A stretch of DNA of 64,000 bases from Candidatus Eiseniibacteriota bacterium (GCA_020633975.1 JACKCR010000007.1:248001-312000); one strand, 5' to 3'; numbered from the stretch's first letter, positions 52,340-62,017 are shown. Program-made: numbers and translations. The notes: generated by a model not told the origin, from the sequence alone.

Positions 52340-53388
52340 CCAAACCTCACACGGGGATCGACGAAGGCGACCGCCAGGTCGGAGAGGAGGTTCCCCACCA
52401 GGAGGAGCACCGAGCTGATGACGGTCACGCCCATGACGAGGGGGTAGTCCCTCGCCACCATGGCGTCGAAGAAGAGGAGCCCCATCCCGTGAATGCCGAA
52501 GACTCTCTCGATGAGTAGGAAACCGACGACCAAGAGCGAGATGATGTTCCCAAAGCTCGTGGCCAGGGGGATGAGGGAGTTGCGTAGGGCGTGGACGAAG
52601 ACTGCCCGTTGCCAGCTCATTCCCTTCGCCAAGGCGGTCTTGACGTAGTCCGCTCCCATGTTCTCCATCAGTCCGTTCTTCATCAGCATGGTCATGAACG
52701 CGAAGCTACCGATGGAGAGCGCGATGAGCGGGAGCACCGTGTGGGCGCTCAAGTCCTTGAGTTTGCCGAGGGTGCTCAACTCGTCGAAGTTTTGCCCAAC
52801 GAATCCGGAAAGAGGAAAGATCGGGTACTTCACCGATAGGAGCACGAGGAGAACGGCCCCGAGCGCGTATCCAGGGATCGCGTAGCCGATGAAGATGACG
52901 GCAGACGTGAGGTTGTCGAAGAGGGAACGATGCCTGAGAGCCTTCGCGATACCCAGCGGGATACAAACCAGGTATGTGAGCAATGTCGTGATGAGACCGT
53001 AGTAGAGAGAGATCGGCATCCTCTGCACGATCAGGTCCCACACCGGAACGAGATACCTCTGTGACTCCCCGAGATTGAGCGTCGCGAGGTTCTTCAGGTA
53101 GAGCCCGTACCTCACGAGGATCGGCTTGTCGAACCCGTAGTACTGGCGAAGGATCTCGAGCTGTTTGGGAGGAATCGCAGTTCGGGCGATATCGGAGCCG
53201 CCCGCTCCCGCCACTTCTCCACCGCCCCCTGCACCCGCCATCTGGAGTCGCACCTGGTCGATCGGCCCACCGGGCACGAACTGACACAGCACGAAGACGA
53301 TGAATGTGATCCCCAAGAGTGTCGGGATCATGAGGAGAAGCCTGCGAAGGACGTACGTACGAAGCGCGCCCGCGCGTGATTTTGCCAT
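52336..53388 (-). CDS. yejB: Peptide ABC transporter permease, YejB/OppB type
   Basis: 350 residues and six membrane helices. Helix one (LRTYVLRRLLLMIPTLLGITFIVF) is the standard opening of OppB/DppB/YejB permeases. FVPGGPIDQVRLQMAG follows, then a Gly-rich loop and the EAA loop DYVKTALAKGMSWQRAVFVHALRNSLIPLATSFG. It is the first gene of the reverse-strand operon yejB-yejE-binding protein-oppD-oppF, so the promoter must lie in the 335 bases upstream. Confidence 0.93.
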   Translation of the reverse strand: MAKSRAGALRTYVLRRLLLMIPTLLGITFIVFVLCQFVPGGPIDQVRLQMAGAGGGGEVAGAGGSDIARTAIPPKQLEILRQYYGFDKPILVRYGLYLKNLATLNLGESQRYLVPVWDLIVQRMPISLYYGLITTLLTYLVCIPLGIAKALRHRSLFDNLTSAVIFIGYAIPGYALGAVLLVLLSVKYPIFPLSGFVGQNFDELSTLGKLKDLSAHTVLPLIALSIGSFAFMTMLMKNGLMENMGADYVKTALAKGMSWQRAVFVHALRNSLIPLATSFGNIISLLVVGFLLIERVFGIHGMGLLFFDAMVARDYPLVMGVTVISSVLLLVGNLLSDLAVAFVDPRVRFG

Positions 53389-53723
53389 CGGTCCTCTGCG
53401 AACATGCCCTCTGCCAACGGATCGTCTCTGGAACGAGACCTCACCGCTGGAAGGGTTCTTGAGCTGCCTTCACGACGGATCGGAAACGGGAGGACGAAGG
53501 CACCTTCGCATCCACCCCACCCAACCGGAGCGGAGCTTACCCGAGGTATCCCACCGAGGCCAAGGTAGCAACCGCCCAAGATGAGTGCCCATATCGGTGG
53601 CTACTGTTTCAGGAAGTGTGGTCCGTAGCTCGGCTCGATGACCAACCGTCACATCGGAAGACGCAGCGCCAGCACGAAGCGTTCGCTAAAGGCCGAAAGA
53701 ACGAACTAACGTTCGCAGTCGAT
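53389..53723. other. 335 bp gap between yejB and the subtilase gene
   Basis: Expected to hold the yejB operon promoter and the 3' end of the subtilase transcript, both on the reverse strand. I see only weak short inverted repeats, such as GAACG/CGTTC near 53699-53715, and no credible open frame or RNA. Confidence 0.4.
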
Positions 53724-56300
53724 TCACCGCCTCCAGGTGAGTCGCCTCGAACGGCGCTCATCACCCATCCGAAGCTCGAGCAGGTAGACCCCAGAGCCTA
53801 CCGTGTTCCCGGCATCGTCGCGGCCGCTCCAGCGGAGCTCGTGGTTCCCTGCCTCGAGAGCGCCATCGACGAGGGTGGCAACTCTCCGCCCCGCGGGATC
53901 GAACACGCGCAGCTGCACGCGGTCGTCACGGGGTATGCCGAACCGGATCGTCGACTCGACCGAGGCAGGATTCGGCGTTGGTGGCGCGAGCATGAGCTCC
54001 GCCACCAAGGCGTGCGGATCCACCGCACTGGTGTCTCCCGTCCGAATCATGAGTTCCGTCACCGTCGAGTAGATGCGGGCATCGTCGAACGAGTAGAAGG
54101 CGTAATAGTAATCGGTCTCGGGAATGAGGTTGCCGTCGTCCCAGGGCACGACGCTGTGGTCGATGTTTCGGAGATAGGCGACCCGCACTCCCGCCGCGAC
54201 CTCCTGTCCCTCCAGATAGTTGAACCCGTTGTTCGGGACGAACGAGATCGGGTTCAGCGAGCGGAGGATCATCGTTCCGGAGAAGTCGAAGACTCGGTCC
54301 TCGTCCCACGTAAAGGACAGGAGATTGCCGGTGACCTGCGTCACCTGCACGTTCGAGACCGCGTCCGGGCCGGCGGTATCGAGCCCAACGAGACTCGCGA
54401 TCTGGGGGCCTTGTGGCACGTTGCTGCCCGTCACCCGCGCCGTCCACTGCCCCGGCTGGGGAATGTTCACGGTGACGTGCTCGATGTTGTTCACCGTGTC
54501 CACGCCACGAACGGCGTCCTGGCTCGGGAACTCCGGATCCAGCACCCACGGGTCGTACGTCGTCATGGAGGGGCTGATCAGCACCAGGTCGAGGTCGTTG
54601 ATCAAAGCGGGGTCCGCATTCGGAACGGCGGGCGGATCGTCCCACGCGAGCACCACACTCAGCTGCTGGGTGCCGGCGGCCACCCAGAACGTGTGTTCGA
54701 AGACGTCATCCTGCGCCACCACGTCTGTGATCGGGTTGTCTCCGAGGAGACTCTTCGCCGCCTTCTCGAGGTCCACGCGACCATGACCGAACGCATAGTC
54801 CGGCCCCGGATTGCCGAGATCGGTCGCCGTCGCGGCGAGGATGGCCTTGAAGAACGATGGCTCCGGGTCCGTTCCGACGAAGGTCGAGTCCCATGCCTGG
54901 GCGAGGAGGGCGATGGCTCCCGACACGACCGGAGCGGCCATCGAGGTACCGCACCACCCGGTCCCGCCATAGACGTCGACCGGAAGCGTCGACTTGATGT
55001 ACCCCTCGCCCCCGTCTTCACAGCCCGGTGCGACGACGTCCGGCTTGAGACGTCCGTCGTCCGTCGGCCCCCAGGAGGAGAAGTCGGTCATCGTGTCGTT
55101 GTCGGAGTTGGTCGCGCCCACGATGAGGAGGTTCTTCGCGGCCTTGGGCGGGTTGAGGCACCCGTATCCGCCTTCTACGAGAGGGCAATCGCCATCGTCG
55201 CGCTCGTTCCCCGCGGAGTAGACGATCGGAACTCTCCTGCCGGCGGAACCGACGACCAGAGAATCCAGGTCCGGCACGATGAAGTCGTAGTCACCGTAGA
55301 TCTCGCAGTTCTGGCTGCTGACGGTGAAGCCCCACGAGTTGTGGTGAACGTCGATGTCCCAGTCCGCGATCGCGTCCCGGTAGTCCTGGAGGACATCGCC
55401 GTTGTAGTCCCACGTGATGAACGAGACGTCCGGAGCAATGCCGCGCCACTGGAGCGACGAACCACCCTGGGTCTCGCTGTTGAGACCGGTGCCGCCCAGC
55501 GTCCCGGCCACATGCGTCGCATGGGACGCCGGCGTCGTACCGTCGATCGTGGTGACTCGACCGGCGAAGTCGGGGTGTGCGGACAACGGTCCGCCGTCCA
55601 TGAGACCGACACGCACGCCGAACCCGGTCAGGTTGTAGGGCGGAGACTGCACCTCGTCCGCACCGACACGAGCGCGCGTGCCGTCGTTGTCCGGGCCGGG
55701 GGCAGGAAGGTCTTCGGAGATCCAGAGGACCTCCTCGAGCGCCGCGATGTCGAGAACGTCCTCCGGATAGGCCCGCACGAGCCACCCAGCCCCACCGGCG
55801 AGTGCTCGGATCGGCTCGGCACCTACGTTTTCGAGAGCGGCCCTGAGCGCTTCGCCCGTCACGTCGCTGAATGGGCGGACCCGGAACCGGGCGTGACCGT
55901 CCGGCTCGAACGCCCAATCCCCAACCCTTCCTTCCGCGATCCGACTCGGAACTTTGTCCAAGACCTCGAGACGCCCGACCCATCGTAGGGCCGAACGGGC
56001 GTCGGTCTGATTCCAGACGCGCGCGTCGAGCCGCGCGATCCACGTGTTGTCCGGGACATATTGTAGAAGGCGGATCCCGTTCCCCTCGAGCGCGACTCGG
56101 TCCGCTCCGACCGCCGGGTCGAGCTGGACCAAGAAGTGGAGGCCCCGGTCCGCTACGGGGGCTTGGGTTTCCTCCAGGACGGCCACGGAAGGACTAGGAA
56201 CGAACGTTCTGGACCGAAGTCGAACCGAGGAGTCCGCGGCGGAGACCAGAGCCGGAATCAGGATCGAGAGCGACGCTAGGACGATCCATCGAGCCTTCAT
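53724..56300 (-). CDS. Secreted S8 subtilisin-like protease with FlgD-like C-terminal tail
   Basis: 858 residues. Signal peptide 1-21 (ALVSA). Residues 50-200 form a propeptide-like domain. The S8 catalytic residues are Asp235 in VGLMDGGPLS, His263 in SHATHVAGTLGG, Asn365 in YSAGNERDD (oxyanion) and Ser453 in CGTSMAAPVVSG. The Asp motif is DGG rather than the usual D-S/T-G. After the protease come a P-like beta domain (DLDLVLISPS ... GQWTARVTG), a fibronectin-III-like domain, and the FlgD-Ig-like tail (PPTPNPASVESTIRFGI ... SGVYLLELRMG). It probably degrades proteins outside the cell or at its surface. A TATACT at 56393-56398 on the reverse strand could be its -10 box. Confidence 0.92.
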   Translation of the reverse strand: MKARWIVLASLSILIPALVSAADSSVRLRSRTFVPSPSVAVLEETQAPVADRGLHFLVQLDPAVGADRVALEGNGIRLLQYVPDNTWIARLDARVWNQTDARSALRWVGRLEVLDKVPSRIAEGRVGDWAFEPDGHARFRVRPFSDVTGEALRAALENVGAEPIRALAGGAGWLVRAYPEDVLDIAALEEVLWISEDLPAPGPDNDGTRARVGADEVQSPPYNLTGFGVRVGLMDGGPLSAHPDFAGRVTTIDGTTPASHATHVAGTLGGTGLNSETQGGSSLQWRGIAPDVSFITWDYNGDVLQDYRDAIADWDIDVHHNSWGFTVSSQNCEIYGDYDFIVPDLDSLVVGSAGRRVPIVYSAGNERDDGDCPLVEGGYGCLNPPKAAKNLLIVGATNSDNDTMTDFSSWGPTDDGRLKPDVVAPGCEDGGEGYIKSTLPVDVYGGTGWCGTSMAAPVVSGAIALLAQAWDSTFVGTDPEPSFFKAILAATATDLGNPGPDYAFGHGRVDLEKAAKSLLGDNPITDVVAQDDVFEHTFWVAAGTQQLSVVLAWDDPPAVPNADPALINDLDLVLISPSMTTYDPWVLDPEFPSQDAVRGVDTVNNIEHVTVNIPQPGQWTARVTGSNVPQGPQIASLVGLDTAGPDAVSNVQVTQVTGNLLSFTWDEDRVFDFSGTMILRSLNPISFVPNNGFNYLEGQEVAAGVRVAYLRNIDHSVVPWDDGNLIPETDYYYAFYSFDDARIYSTVTELMIRTGDTSAVDPHALVAELMLAPPTPNPASVESTIRFGIPRDDRVQLRVFDPAGRRVATLVDGALEAGNHELRWSGRDDAGNTVGSGVYLLELRMGDERRSRRLTWRR

Positions 56301-56511
56301 TCACTTCTCCTACAAAGAGATAGGGGAATCGGTCGGGTTTCGGGGACACCATCCGTGGGAATCTGAGCAGGCTTGGCCCCACATGAAAACCAAGTATACC
56401 ACAGGGAAGACGGTTTCGCGTGTCCGCCACCCTGAGGCCAGATATAGGTCGTCGCAACAATCATTTAGATGCACCCGACCGACAAAATCCGCGCTATGGA
56501 GCAAACTGAAA

Positions 56512-56535
56512 GGGCCACGCTTCTTGGCGTGACCC
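56512..56535. terminator. Rho-independent terminator after fumC
   Basis: GGGCCACGC pairs with GCGTGACCC around TTCTTG, with one G-T wobble. Flanking GAAA and CTTTC extend the stem with a bulge. On the reverse strand the stem is followed by CTTTCAGTTTG. It lies 46 bases past the fumC stop. Confidence 0.8.
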
Positions 56536-56581
56536 CTTTCGGTGTCCGGTAGCTGGGGGCGATTCCCCCCAACCAGCGGTT

Positions 56582-57973
56582 CTAGCGAGGACCGATCATC
56601 TTGGACGGGTCGACCCAGGCGTCGAAGTCCTTGGGGTCGACCAGGCCGAGCTCGACGGCGGCCTCCTTCAGTGTCATCCCCTTCTTGTGAGCGGTCTTTG
56701 CGATCTTGGCCGCGTTCTCGTACCCGATGTGGGTGTTGAGCGCGGTGACCAGCATGAGCGAGTTCTGGAGATGCTGGGAGATCTTCGCGTCATCCGGCTC
56801 GATGCCGACAGCACAGTGATCGGCGAACGACTTGCAGGAGTCGCCCAGGAGCCCGATCGACTCGAGCAGGTTGTGGATCATCACCGGCTTGAAGACGTTG
56901 AGCTCGAAGTTGCCCTGCGATCCCGCGAAGCCGATCGCTGCGTCATTCCCGAACACTTGGCAGCACACCATGGTCATCGACTCGGACTGCGTCGGGTTGA
57001 CCTTGCCGGGCATGATCGAGCTTCCCGGCTCGTTTTCCGGAATGCAGAGCTCTCCGATCCCGCAGCGAGGTCCGCTCGCGAGCCAGCGGACGTCGTTCGC
57101 GATCTTCATGCACGCAACAGCCAGCACCTTGAGGGCTCCCGACGCCTCGACGATCGCATCGTGGGCCGCGAGGGCCGCGAACTTGTTCTTCGCCGTGACG
57201 AACGGAAGGCCGGTGAAGTCCGCAATATGCTTGGCCGAGACCTTCGCATACTGAGGATGGGTATTCAGCCCGGTGCCGACGGCGGTCCCGCCGAGTGCGA
57301 GCTCGTAGAGATGGGGCAGCGTGTTCCGGATCGCCTTCATGGCCGCGTCGAGCTGCGCAACCCAGCCGCTGATCTCCTGACCGAGCGTGAGCGGGGTCGC
57401 GTCCTGGAGGTGGGTCCGTCCACACTTCACGACTTTCTTGTACTTCTTCGCCTTCCCGTCCAGGACGTCGCGCAGGTGCTGGACCCGGGGCAGAAGGTGA
57501 TGATTGATCTGCTCCGCCGCCGCGATGTGCATCGCGGTCGGGAAGGTGTCGTTCGAGGACTGGCTCTTGTTGACGTCGTCGTTCGGGTGGATCGGATCCT
57601 TGGAGCCGAGGACGCCACCGGCGAGCTCGATCGCCCGGTTCGCGATCACCTCGTTCGTGTTCATGTTCGTCTGCGTGCCGGAACCGGTCTGGAAGATGAC
57701 GAGCGGGAACTGATCGTCGAGCTTCCCCGCGATCACCTCCTTCGCCGCCTTCTCGATGAGGCCGAGCTTCTTCTTCGGGAGGAGACCGAGCTCTCCGTTC
57801 GCCCTGGCCGCGGCGAGCTTGAGTACGCCGAGGGCACGGATCATTTCACGGGAGAAATGGATCTGACCGACCTCGAAGTTCTGGAGCGAGCGTTGTGTCT
57901 GCGCTCCCCAATAGCGGTCGGCGGGCACCTTCACTTCGCCCATGGTGTCGTATTCGATCCGGTAGTCGCTCAC
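56582..57973 (-). CDS. fumC: Class II fumarate hydratase
   Basis: 463 residues. The class II signature [13 protein letters not shown] is present, with [55 protein letters not shown] and [13 protein letters not shown]. It interconverts fumarate and malate in the TCA cycle without iron. The start is a GTG at 57973: AGGAGG lies 8 bases upstream and the conserved [14 protein letters not shown] begins at once. The frame upstream to 58036 has no support. A terminator hairpin follows the gene. Confidence 0.95.
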   Translation of the reverse strand: MSDYRIEYDTMGEVKVPADRYWGAQTQRSLQNFEVGQIHFSREMIRALGVLKLAAARANGELGLLPKKKLGLIEKAAKEVIAGKLDDQFPLVIFQTGSGTQTNMNTNEVIANRAIELAGGVLGSKDPIHPNDDVNKSQSSNDTFPTAMHIAAAEQINHHLLPRVQHLRDVLDGKAKKYKKVVKCGRTHLQDATPLTLGQEISGWVAQLDAAMKAIRNTLPHLYELALGGTAVGTGLNTHPQYAKVSAKHIADFTGLPFVTAKNKFAALAAHDAIVEASGALKVLAVACMKIANDVRWLASGPRCGIGELCIPENEPGSSIMPGKVNPTQSESMTMVCCQVFGNDAAIGFAGSQGNFELNVFKPVMIHNLLESIGLLGDSCKSFADHCAVGIEPDDAKISQHLQNSLMLVTALNTHIGYENAAKIAKTAHKKGMTLKEAAVELGLVDPKDFDAWVDPSKMIGPR

Positions 57974-58182
57974 GGTCAATCCCTCCTGCTCGGAACGTCC
58001 TTCCAGTTCTGTTCGACATCGCACGGACGCCACCACCCGTGGGGTGCAGCCTGCACTCCACGAGAAAGGGCCGACCGTACTGCCTCAGCCGGCCGAGTCT
58101 GGCCCCCGGGATGGAGGCGAACAAGCGGAATCCGGAGAGGCACGGGATCCACGTACCCCCTGTGGTCGCGACGACAACGAGC

Positions 58183-58212
58183 TTGGATTCTCATCCCGGT
58201 CCCGCGTACACT
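58183..58212 (+). promoter_or_regulatory. Candidate sigma-70 promoter
   Basis: TTGGAT (58183-58188) and TACACT (58207-58212) are separated by 18 bases. Transcription would start near 58219, just before a hairpin and a small open frame. Confidence 0.4.
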
Positions 58213-58222
58213 TTGGACCGAA

Positions 58223-58243
58223 GCGACGACACCCCGTCGTCGC
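58223..58243 (+). promoter_or_regulatory. Perfect 8 bp hairpin in the leader of the small open frame
   Basis: GCGACGAC and GTCGTCGC pair without mismatch around ACCCC. It sits between the candidate promoter and the ribosome site of the 20-codon frame. Confidence 0.45.
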
Positions 58244-58273
58244 GCGGACCGATCATCCCAGAGGAGGGACACC

Positions 58274-58336
58274 ATGGCCGATGTGAGAACGCTTTCCCGC
58301 GTGGTGTCTGAGGGAACCGGGGTCCGTCACTGCTGA
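58274..58336 (+). CDS. Possible 20-residue peptide upstream of rsgA
   Basis: MADVRTLSRVVSEGTGVRHC, preceded by GAGGAGGGACACC, one of the best ribosome sites in this window. The stop TGA is followed by AGGCG/CGCCT arms that could form a small hairpin. There is no known family, and 20 residues are too few for a composition test. It could be a leader peptide for rsgA or a stand-alone small protein. Confidence rests only on the ribosome site and the promoter-like sequence upstream. Confidence 0.3.
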   Translation: MADVRTLSRVVSEGTGVRHC

Positions 58337-58579
58337 GGCGTTTCGCGCCTTCCTTGCCCCACTCGCCCAGACCTAGCTGACGCGCCCGCGACGTCGTCCG
58401 CTCGGTGCTCCGTATCTCTTGGGAGGCCGGGTTCGGGATGGTGTATCCCGTTCTGGCGTCGTCGCACCCCAGCCCCACGCACCGCATCGACCAACACGAA
58501 TCAACGTGTGCGTCGGCCTCGGTGCCCGCGCGCACCCATGAATTGGAATCGCCACCAGCTGGGTACGACCAGAAAGGCA

Positions 58580-59737
58580 ATGCCAACAATGCAGTCAGAG
58601 CTTTCTCGTCCAGAGCTATCTCGTTTGGGCTGGGATCCCGCATGGGAGACCGCCCTGGTCGCGCTCGGAGATCCGAGCCTCACCCCCGCTCGAGTCGTTC
58701 GTGAGGAACGCGAGCGGTATTGGTTCCTCGACGCCCTCGGAGAAGGGATCGCCGAGTGTTCGGGCCGACTCCGCCACGAAGCGGCGGAGGGAGCCCTGCT
58801 TCCTGCGGTCGGTGACTGGGTCGCCCTCTCCCGACATACCGATGGTCCGTCCGTCGTACGGCACGTACTACCTCGGAGAACAGCCTTCGTGCGCAAAGTG
58901 CCGGGGATGACGACGGAAGAGCAGATCGTTGCCGCAAACGTGGACACGGTCTTCCTCGTCTCGGGTCTCGATGGGGACTTCAACCCCCGGCGGATCGAAC
59001 GCTACCTCACCGCAGCGTGGGAAAGCGGCGCGTCACCGGTCATCGTGTTGAACAAGGCAGACCTCGCGGACGACCTCGAGGCACGCGTCGAGGAGACGAA
59101 CGCCGTCGGCATGGGAGTCCCCGTGATTCCCGTCTCTGCACTCGCGTCACGAGAAGACGGATCTACCAGCGCCTCACCAGCCTCGGGCGAAGCCCTTCCT
59201 CAGGCGAGGGAGGCATTGGCACCGTGGCTGACTCTGGGTCGCACCGTTGCGCTGCTCGGGTCGTCGGGCGTTGGAAAGAGCACGCTCGCCAATGCACTTG
59301 CGGGCGAAGTTCTCCAGGAGACAGGAGCGGTGAGGGAGGGTGACTCTCGCGGACGACACACCACGACGCGACGTCAGTTGCTCGCACTCTCCTCCGGAGC
59401 GCTCTTGATCGATACACCGGGGATGCGGGAGCTGCAGCTGTGGGGCGAGGAGGCCACGCTGGACCAGACCTTCCCCGAGATCCTCGCGTTCGCGGCCGAG
59501 TGTCGCTTCCGCGACTGCACCCACGAGTCGGAACCAGGATGCGCGATCCAGAACGCGCTGGAAACTGGGCGACTCGAAGCGTCTCGGTTCGCCGCGTGGA
59601 AGAAGCTGCAACGAGAGCTAGCGCACTTGGAGCGTCGTCGAGACGTCCGGGCGCTGCTCGAGGAAAGGGCGAAGTGGAAGCAGCGCTCGAAGGTTGGAAG
59701 GATCAATATGAGACTGAAGCAAGGTCCGGGCCGCTAG
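58580..59737 (+). CDS. rsgA: Ribosome small subunit-dependent GTPase RsgA
   Basis: 385 residues. An OB-fold N-terminal domain (ALLPAVGDWVALSR) is followed by a circularly permuted GTPase: NKADLADD (G4) first, then LLGSSGVGKSTLANAL (G1), GRHTTTRRQ (G2) and LIDTPGMRELQLWG (G3). The C-terminal zinc site is CRFRDCTHESEPGC. RsgA is a late 30S assembly factor. The start is uncertain: ATG 58580 and 58589 are both near an AAAGG; the frame is open to 58508 and beyond without family resemblance. It converges with the MOSC gene, 14 bases apart. Confidence 0.93.
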   Translation: MPTMQSELSRPELSRLGWDPAWETALVALGDPSLTPARVVREERERYWFLDALGEGIAECSGRLRHEAAEGALLPAVGDWVALSRHTDGPSVVRHVLPRRTAFVRKVPGMTTEEQIVAANVDTVFLVSGLDGDFNPRRIERYLTAAWESGASPVIVLNKADLADDLEARVEETNAVGMGVPVIPVSALASREDGSTSASPASGEALPQAREALAPWLTLGRTVALLGSSGVGKSTLANALAGEVLQETGAVREGDSRGRHTTTRRQLLALSSGALLIDTPGMRELQLWGEEATLDQTFPEILAFAAECRFRDCTHESEPGCAIQNALETGRLEASRFAAWKKLQRELAHLERRRDVRALLEERAKWKQRSKVGRINMRLKQGPGR

Positions 59738-59751
59738 GCTCACCTCGCTTT

Positions 59752-60315
59752 TCAGACCGGTGCGAGCGGTTCCGCGGGCTCTTCTGGAAGGTCGATCGAG
59801 ATGGCGTCTCCAGGACGAACCAACCCGTCCTGGAGCACGATACCCATCACGCCGGCTTTGCGGATGAGCGCACCCTCATCGTCTCGATCGAGCACACTCT
59901 TCATCAGGCCGGACTGGATCCTATCGAGCTGGTGACAGGGGTTACGGAGTCCGGTGAGTTCGACGATCGCGCTGGCACCGATGCGTAGGCGTGTCCCTCG
60001 TGGAAGGTCGAGCAACGGCACGGCTCGCGTCGTGATGTTTTCGCCCATGTCGCCGGGAGCGAGGTCGAAACCTCTCTCCCGGAGTTCGTCGTGGAGTTCT
60101 GCGTGGATCAGATGGACTTGGCGCAGGTTGGGCTGGTTCGGATCTCGCGCCACACGCGATAGGTGCTGCACCCTGTCGCCGAAGTGTGCGTCGCCTTCGA
60201 CGCCGGCTCCTGTCACGAGCCGGATCTCGGACACCGAAGGCTTGGTCATCCGGTGCTCCGAGTCCTTGCAGACGGCGAGTACTTCCCCCACCACCGAATC
60301 GTCCACCTGCACCAC
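59752..60315 (-). CDS. MOSC-domain sulfurase-like protein
   Basis: 187 residues from tandem GTG codons at 60315. The MOSC fold is recognisable: KPSVSEIRLVTGAGVEGDAHFGDRVQHLSR, DLAPGDMGENITTRAVPLLDLPRGTRLRIGASAIVELTGLRNPC and the conserved cysteine in that last segment. Stand-alone MOSC proteins are relatives of molybdenum cofactor sulfurase C-termini and of YiiM/YuaD, which reduce N-hydroxylated bases in a molybdenum-dependent way. Which of these applies cannot be decided here. No molybdenum cofactor genes are adjacent. Confidence 0.88.
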   Translation of the reverse strand: MVQVDDSVVGEVLAVCKDSEHRMTKPSVSEIRLVTGAGVEGDAHFGDRVQHLSRVARDPNQPNLRQVHLIHAELHDELRERGFDLAPGDMGENITTRAVPLLDLPRGTRLRIGASAIVELTGLRNPCHQLDRIQSGLMKSVLDRDDEGALIRKAGVMGIVLQDGLVRPGDAISIDLPEEPAEPLAPV

Positions 60316-60358
60316 GACTCCCTTCCCTACCTAGAGGCATTCGCCGTCAGCCCCACTG

Positions 60359-62014
60359 TCAGGCCTTCGTCTTCGTCCCCGCACCCGTGTCTCCGTCCCC
60401 GTCCGGCTGGTTCGAACCGACGGACTTCGGGGACAACGCTCCAACCTGGTCATTCGCTTCTGGCGTCACCTTCCCGAGATAACCCGGGAGTTCGACTCCT
60501 GCCATCGCGGCGAGGTCCTGGAGCGGCGGCAGCGACCGGATGAACCCGGAGAGGAAGTTGGCCGTCGACGTGGATCCGTTCTGCGAAGTACCGCTGTCCC
60601 AAACCGTGATCTTGTCGATCTTGAGTCCGGAGATGGCTTCGACCTGGCGGCCGACGATCTCTTCGAGCTTCTCGATCATGAGCATCGTGGCAGCGGACTT
60701 CGCGTCACCGTCGCAGCTCTCGATGAGGCGACGATAGCCTTCTGCCTTCGCCTCGAGCACCTGCTGGACACCGCGCGCTTCCGCCTCATAGCGGGCGAGG
60801 ACTGCGTCGGCTTCACCACGGGCGATGAGCCGCTTCCGCTCGGCCTCGGCCGACGCCTCGATCTCGATCTCGGTCTTCTCGGTTTCCTTGCGGACGATCT
60901 CTTCGGCCCGGAGCCGCTCCTGCTCGAGACGGTACTGAGTCTTCTGGATCTCGATCTCGGCGCTTCGACGTGCCACCTCGGAGGCCCGGTGCGCCTCGGC
61001 CTGCTTCTCGGCCAGTCGGGCGTTCGTATCGGCGATCTTCGCCTTCGCCTCGTTCTCGCCGTGGATCGCTTCGGCTTCCCGCTGCTGCACGAACACGCGC
61101 TGGTCCGCTTCCGCCGTCTTCTTGCCCTTGTGAGCTTCGGCGCTGTTCGTCGCCACCTGGATGTCGCGATCTCGGTGCGCTTCGGCTTCACCGATCGATG
61201 CGACGGTCTCCTGCTGCTGCACGAACACGCGCTGGTCCGCTTCCGCCTGCTTCGTTCCCTTCACCGCCTGCGCTTCGTTCTCGGCGACGCGGATCGTCCG
61301 TTCGCGGTTGGCCTCAGCCTGACCGATCGCTCCTAGCTTGTCCTGCTCCGCGACATCGACCATCGCCTTGTTGATCGCCTCGGACGCCGCCTTCTTTCCG
61401 ATGCTGTCGATATAGTTCGACTCGTCTGTGATGTCCGTTATGTTCACGTTGATCAGGTTGAGCCCGATCTTGTTGAGCTCCGGCTCGACGTTCTTCCGAA
61501 TGGCGGTGAGGAACGACTCGCGATCCTGGTTGATCTGCTCGATCGTGAGCGACGCGACTGTGAGTCGGAGCTGTCCGAAGATGATCTCTCGCGCCATGTC
61601 TTCGATCTGGGCTGGCTGGAGACCGAGAAGACGCTCTGCCGCGTTGTACATGATCTTGTCGTCGGTACTGACTCCCACGGTGAACGTGCTCGGAACGTGG
61701 ATCCGGATGTTCTGGAGGGAGAGTGCATTCTTTAGAGGGATTCCGATGGTCATCGGGATGAGGGAGAGGAACTTGTAGTCCTGGATGAGGGGCCAGACCA
61801 TGGCGCCACCACCGTGGATACAGCGCGCGGACTGTTCCTTTCCGACCTTTCCGAAGATGACCAAGATCGCGTCCGACGGACACCTCTTGTAGCGAGACGC
61901 GAGCACCATTGCGGTGAACCCGAAGAGGAAGACCGCGGCAACGATGACTACGACCCACAGATCCATACCTGCACCCCCTTCCGGGCGGAACGACTCCAAG
62001 ATTCTCTCGAGCAT
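60359..62014 (-). CDS. Flotillin-like SPFH-domain membrane protein
   Basis: 551 residues. One N-terminal membrane helix (LWVVVIVAAVFLFGFTAMVLA) is followed by the SPFH/band-7 domain (PSDAILVIFGKVGKEQSARCIHGGGAMVWPLIQDYKFLSL) and a long coiled coil (about residues 215-420) rich in Ala, Glu, Arg and Lys. Inside it a block of some 44 residues is repeated: both copies contain AEADQRVFVQQ. The C-terminal tail is Gly/Asp-rich. Flotillins organise membrane microdomains. It starts 3 bases after the NfeD-like gene, the usual partner, so the two form an operon. Confidence 0.92.
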   Translation of the reverse strand: MLERILESFRPEGGAGMDLWVVVIVAAVFLFGFTAMVLASRYKRCPSDAILVIFGKVGKEQSARCIHGGGAMVWPLIQDYKFLSLIPMTIGIPLKNALSLQNIRIHVPSTFTVGVSTDDKIMYNAAERLLGLQPAQIEDMAREIIFGQLRLTVASLTIEQINQDRESFLTAIRKNVEPELNKIGLNLINVNITDITDESNYIDSIGKKAASEAINKAMVDVAEQDKLGAIGQAEANRERTIRVAENEAQAVKGTKQAEADQRVFVQQQETVASIGEAEAHRDRDIQVATNSAEAHKGKKTAEADQRVFVQQREAEAIHGENEAKAKIADTNARLAEKQAEAHRASEVARRSAEIEIQKTQYRLEQERLRAEEIVRKETEKTEIEIEASAEAERKRLIARGEADAVLARYEAEARGVQQVLEAKAEGYRRLIESCDGDAKSAATMLMIEKLEEIVGRQVEAISGLKIDKITVWDSGTSQNGSTSTANFLSGFIRSLPPLQDLAAMAGVELPGYLGKVTPEANDQVGALSPKSVGSNQPDGDGDTGAGTKTKA

Positions 62015-62017
62015 GAG

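Larger units (their letters stand above)
57974..58579. other. 606 bp divergent region between fumC and rsgA
   Basis: Contains a promoter-like pair (58183-58212), a perfect hairpin (58223-58243) and a 20-codon open frame with a strong ribosome site (58274-58336), all forward and listed separately. The remainder upstream of rsgA (58337-58579) is an open frame without recognisable protein. The fumC promoter must also lie here on the other strand. Confidence 0.5.

Noticed and set aside
53616-55988. 790-codon forward open frame antisense to the subtilase
   Set aside because: The reverse strand has all S8 catalytic motifs and a signal peptide; the forward product is a charged shadow without motifs.
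58274-58579. Read-through of the TGA at 58334 into rsgA as a second selenoprotein
   Set aside because: The frame stays open, but neither side of the TGA resembles a known selenoprotein and no redox motif is present. An ordinary stop is the simpler reading.
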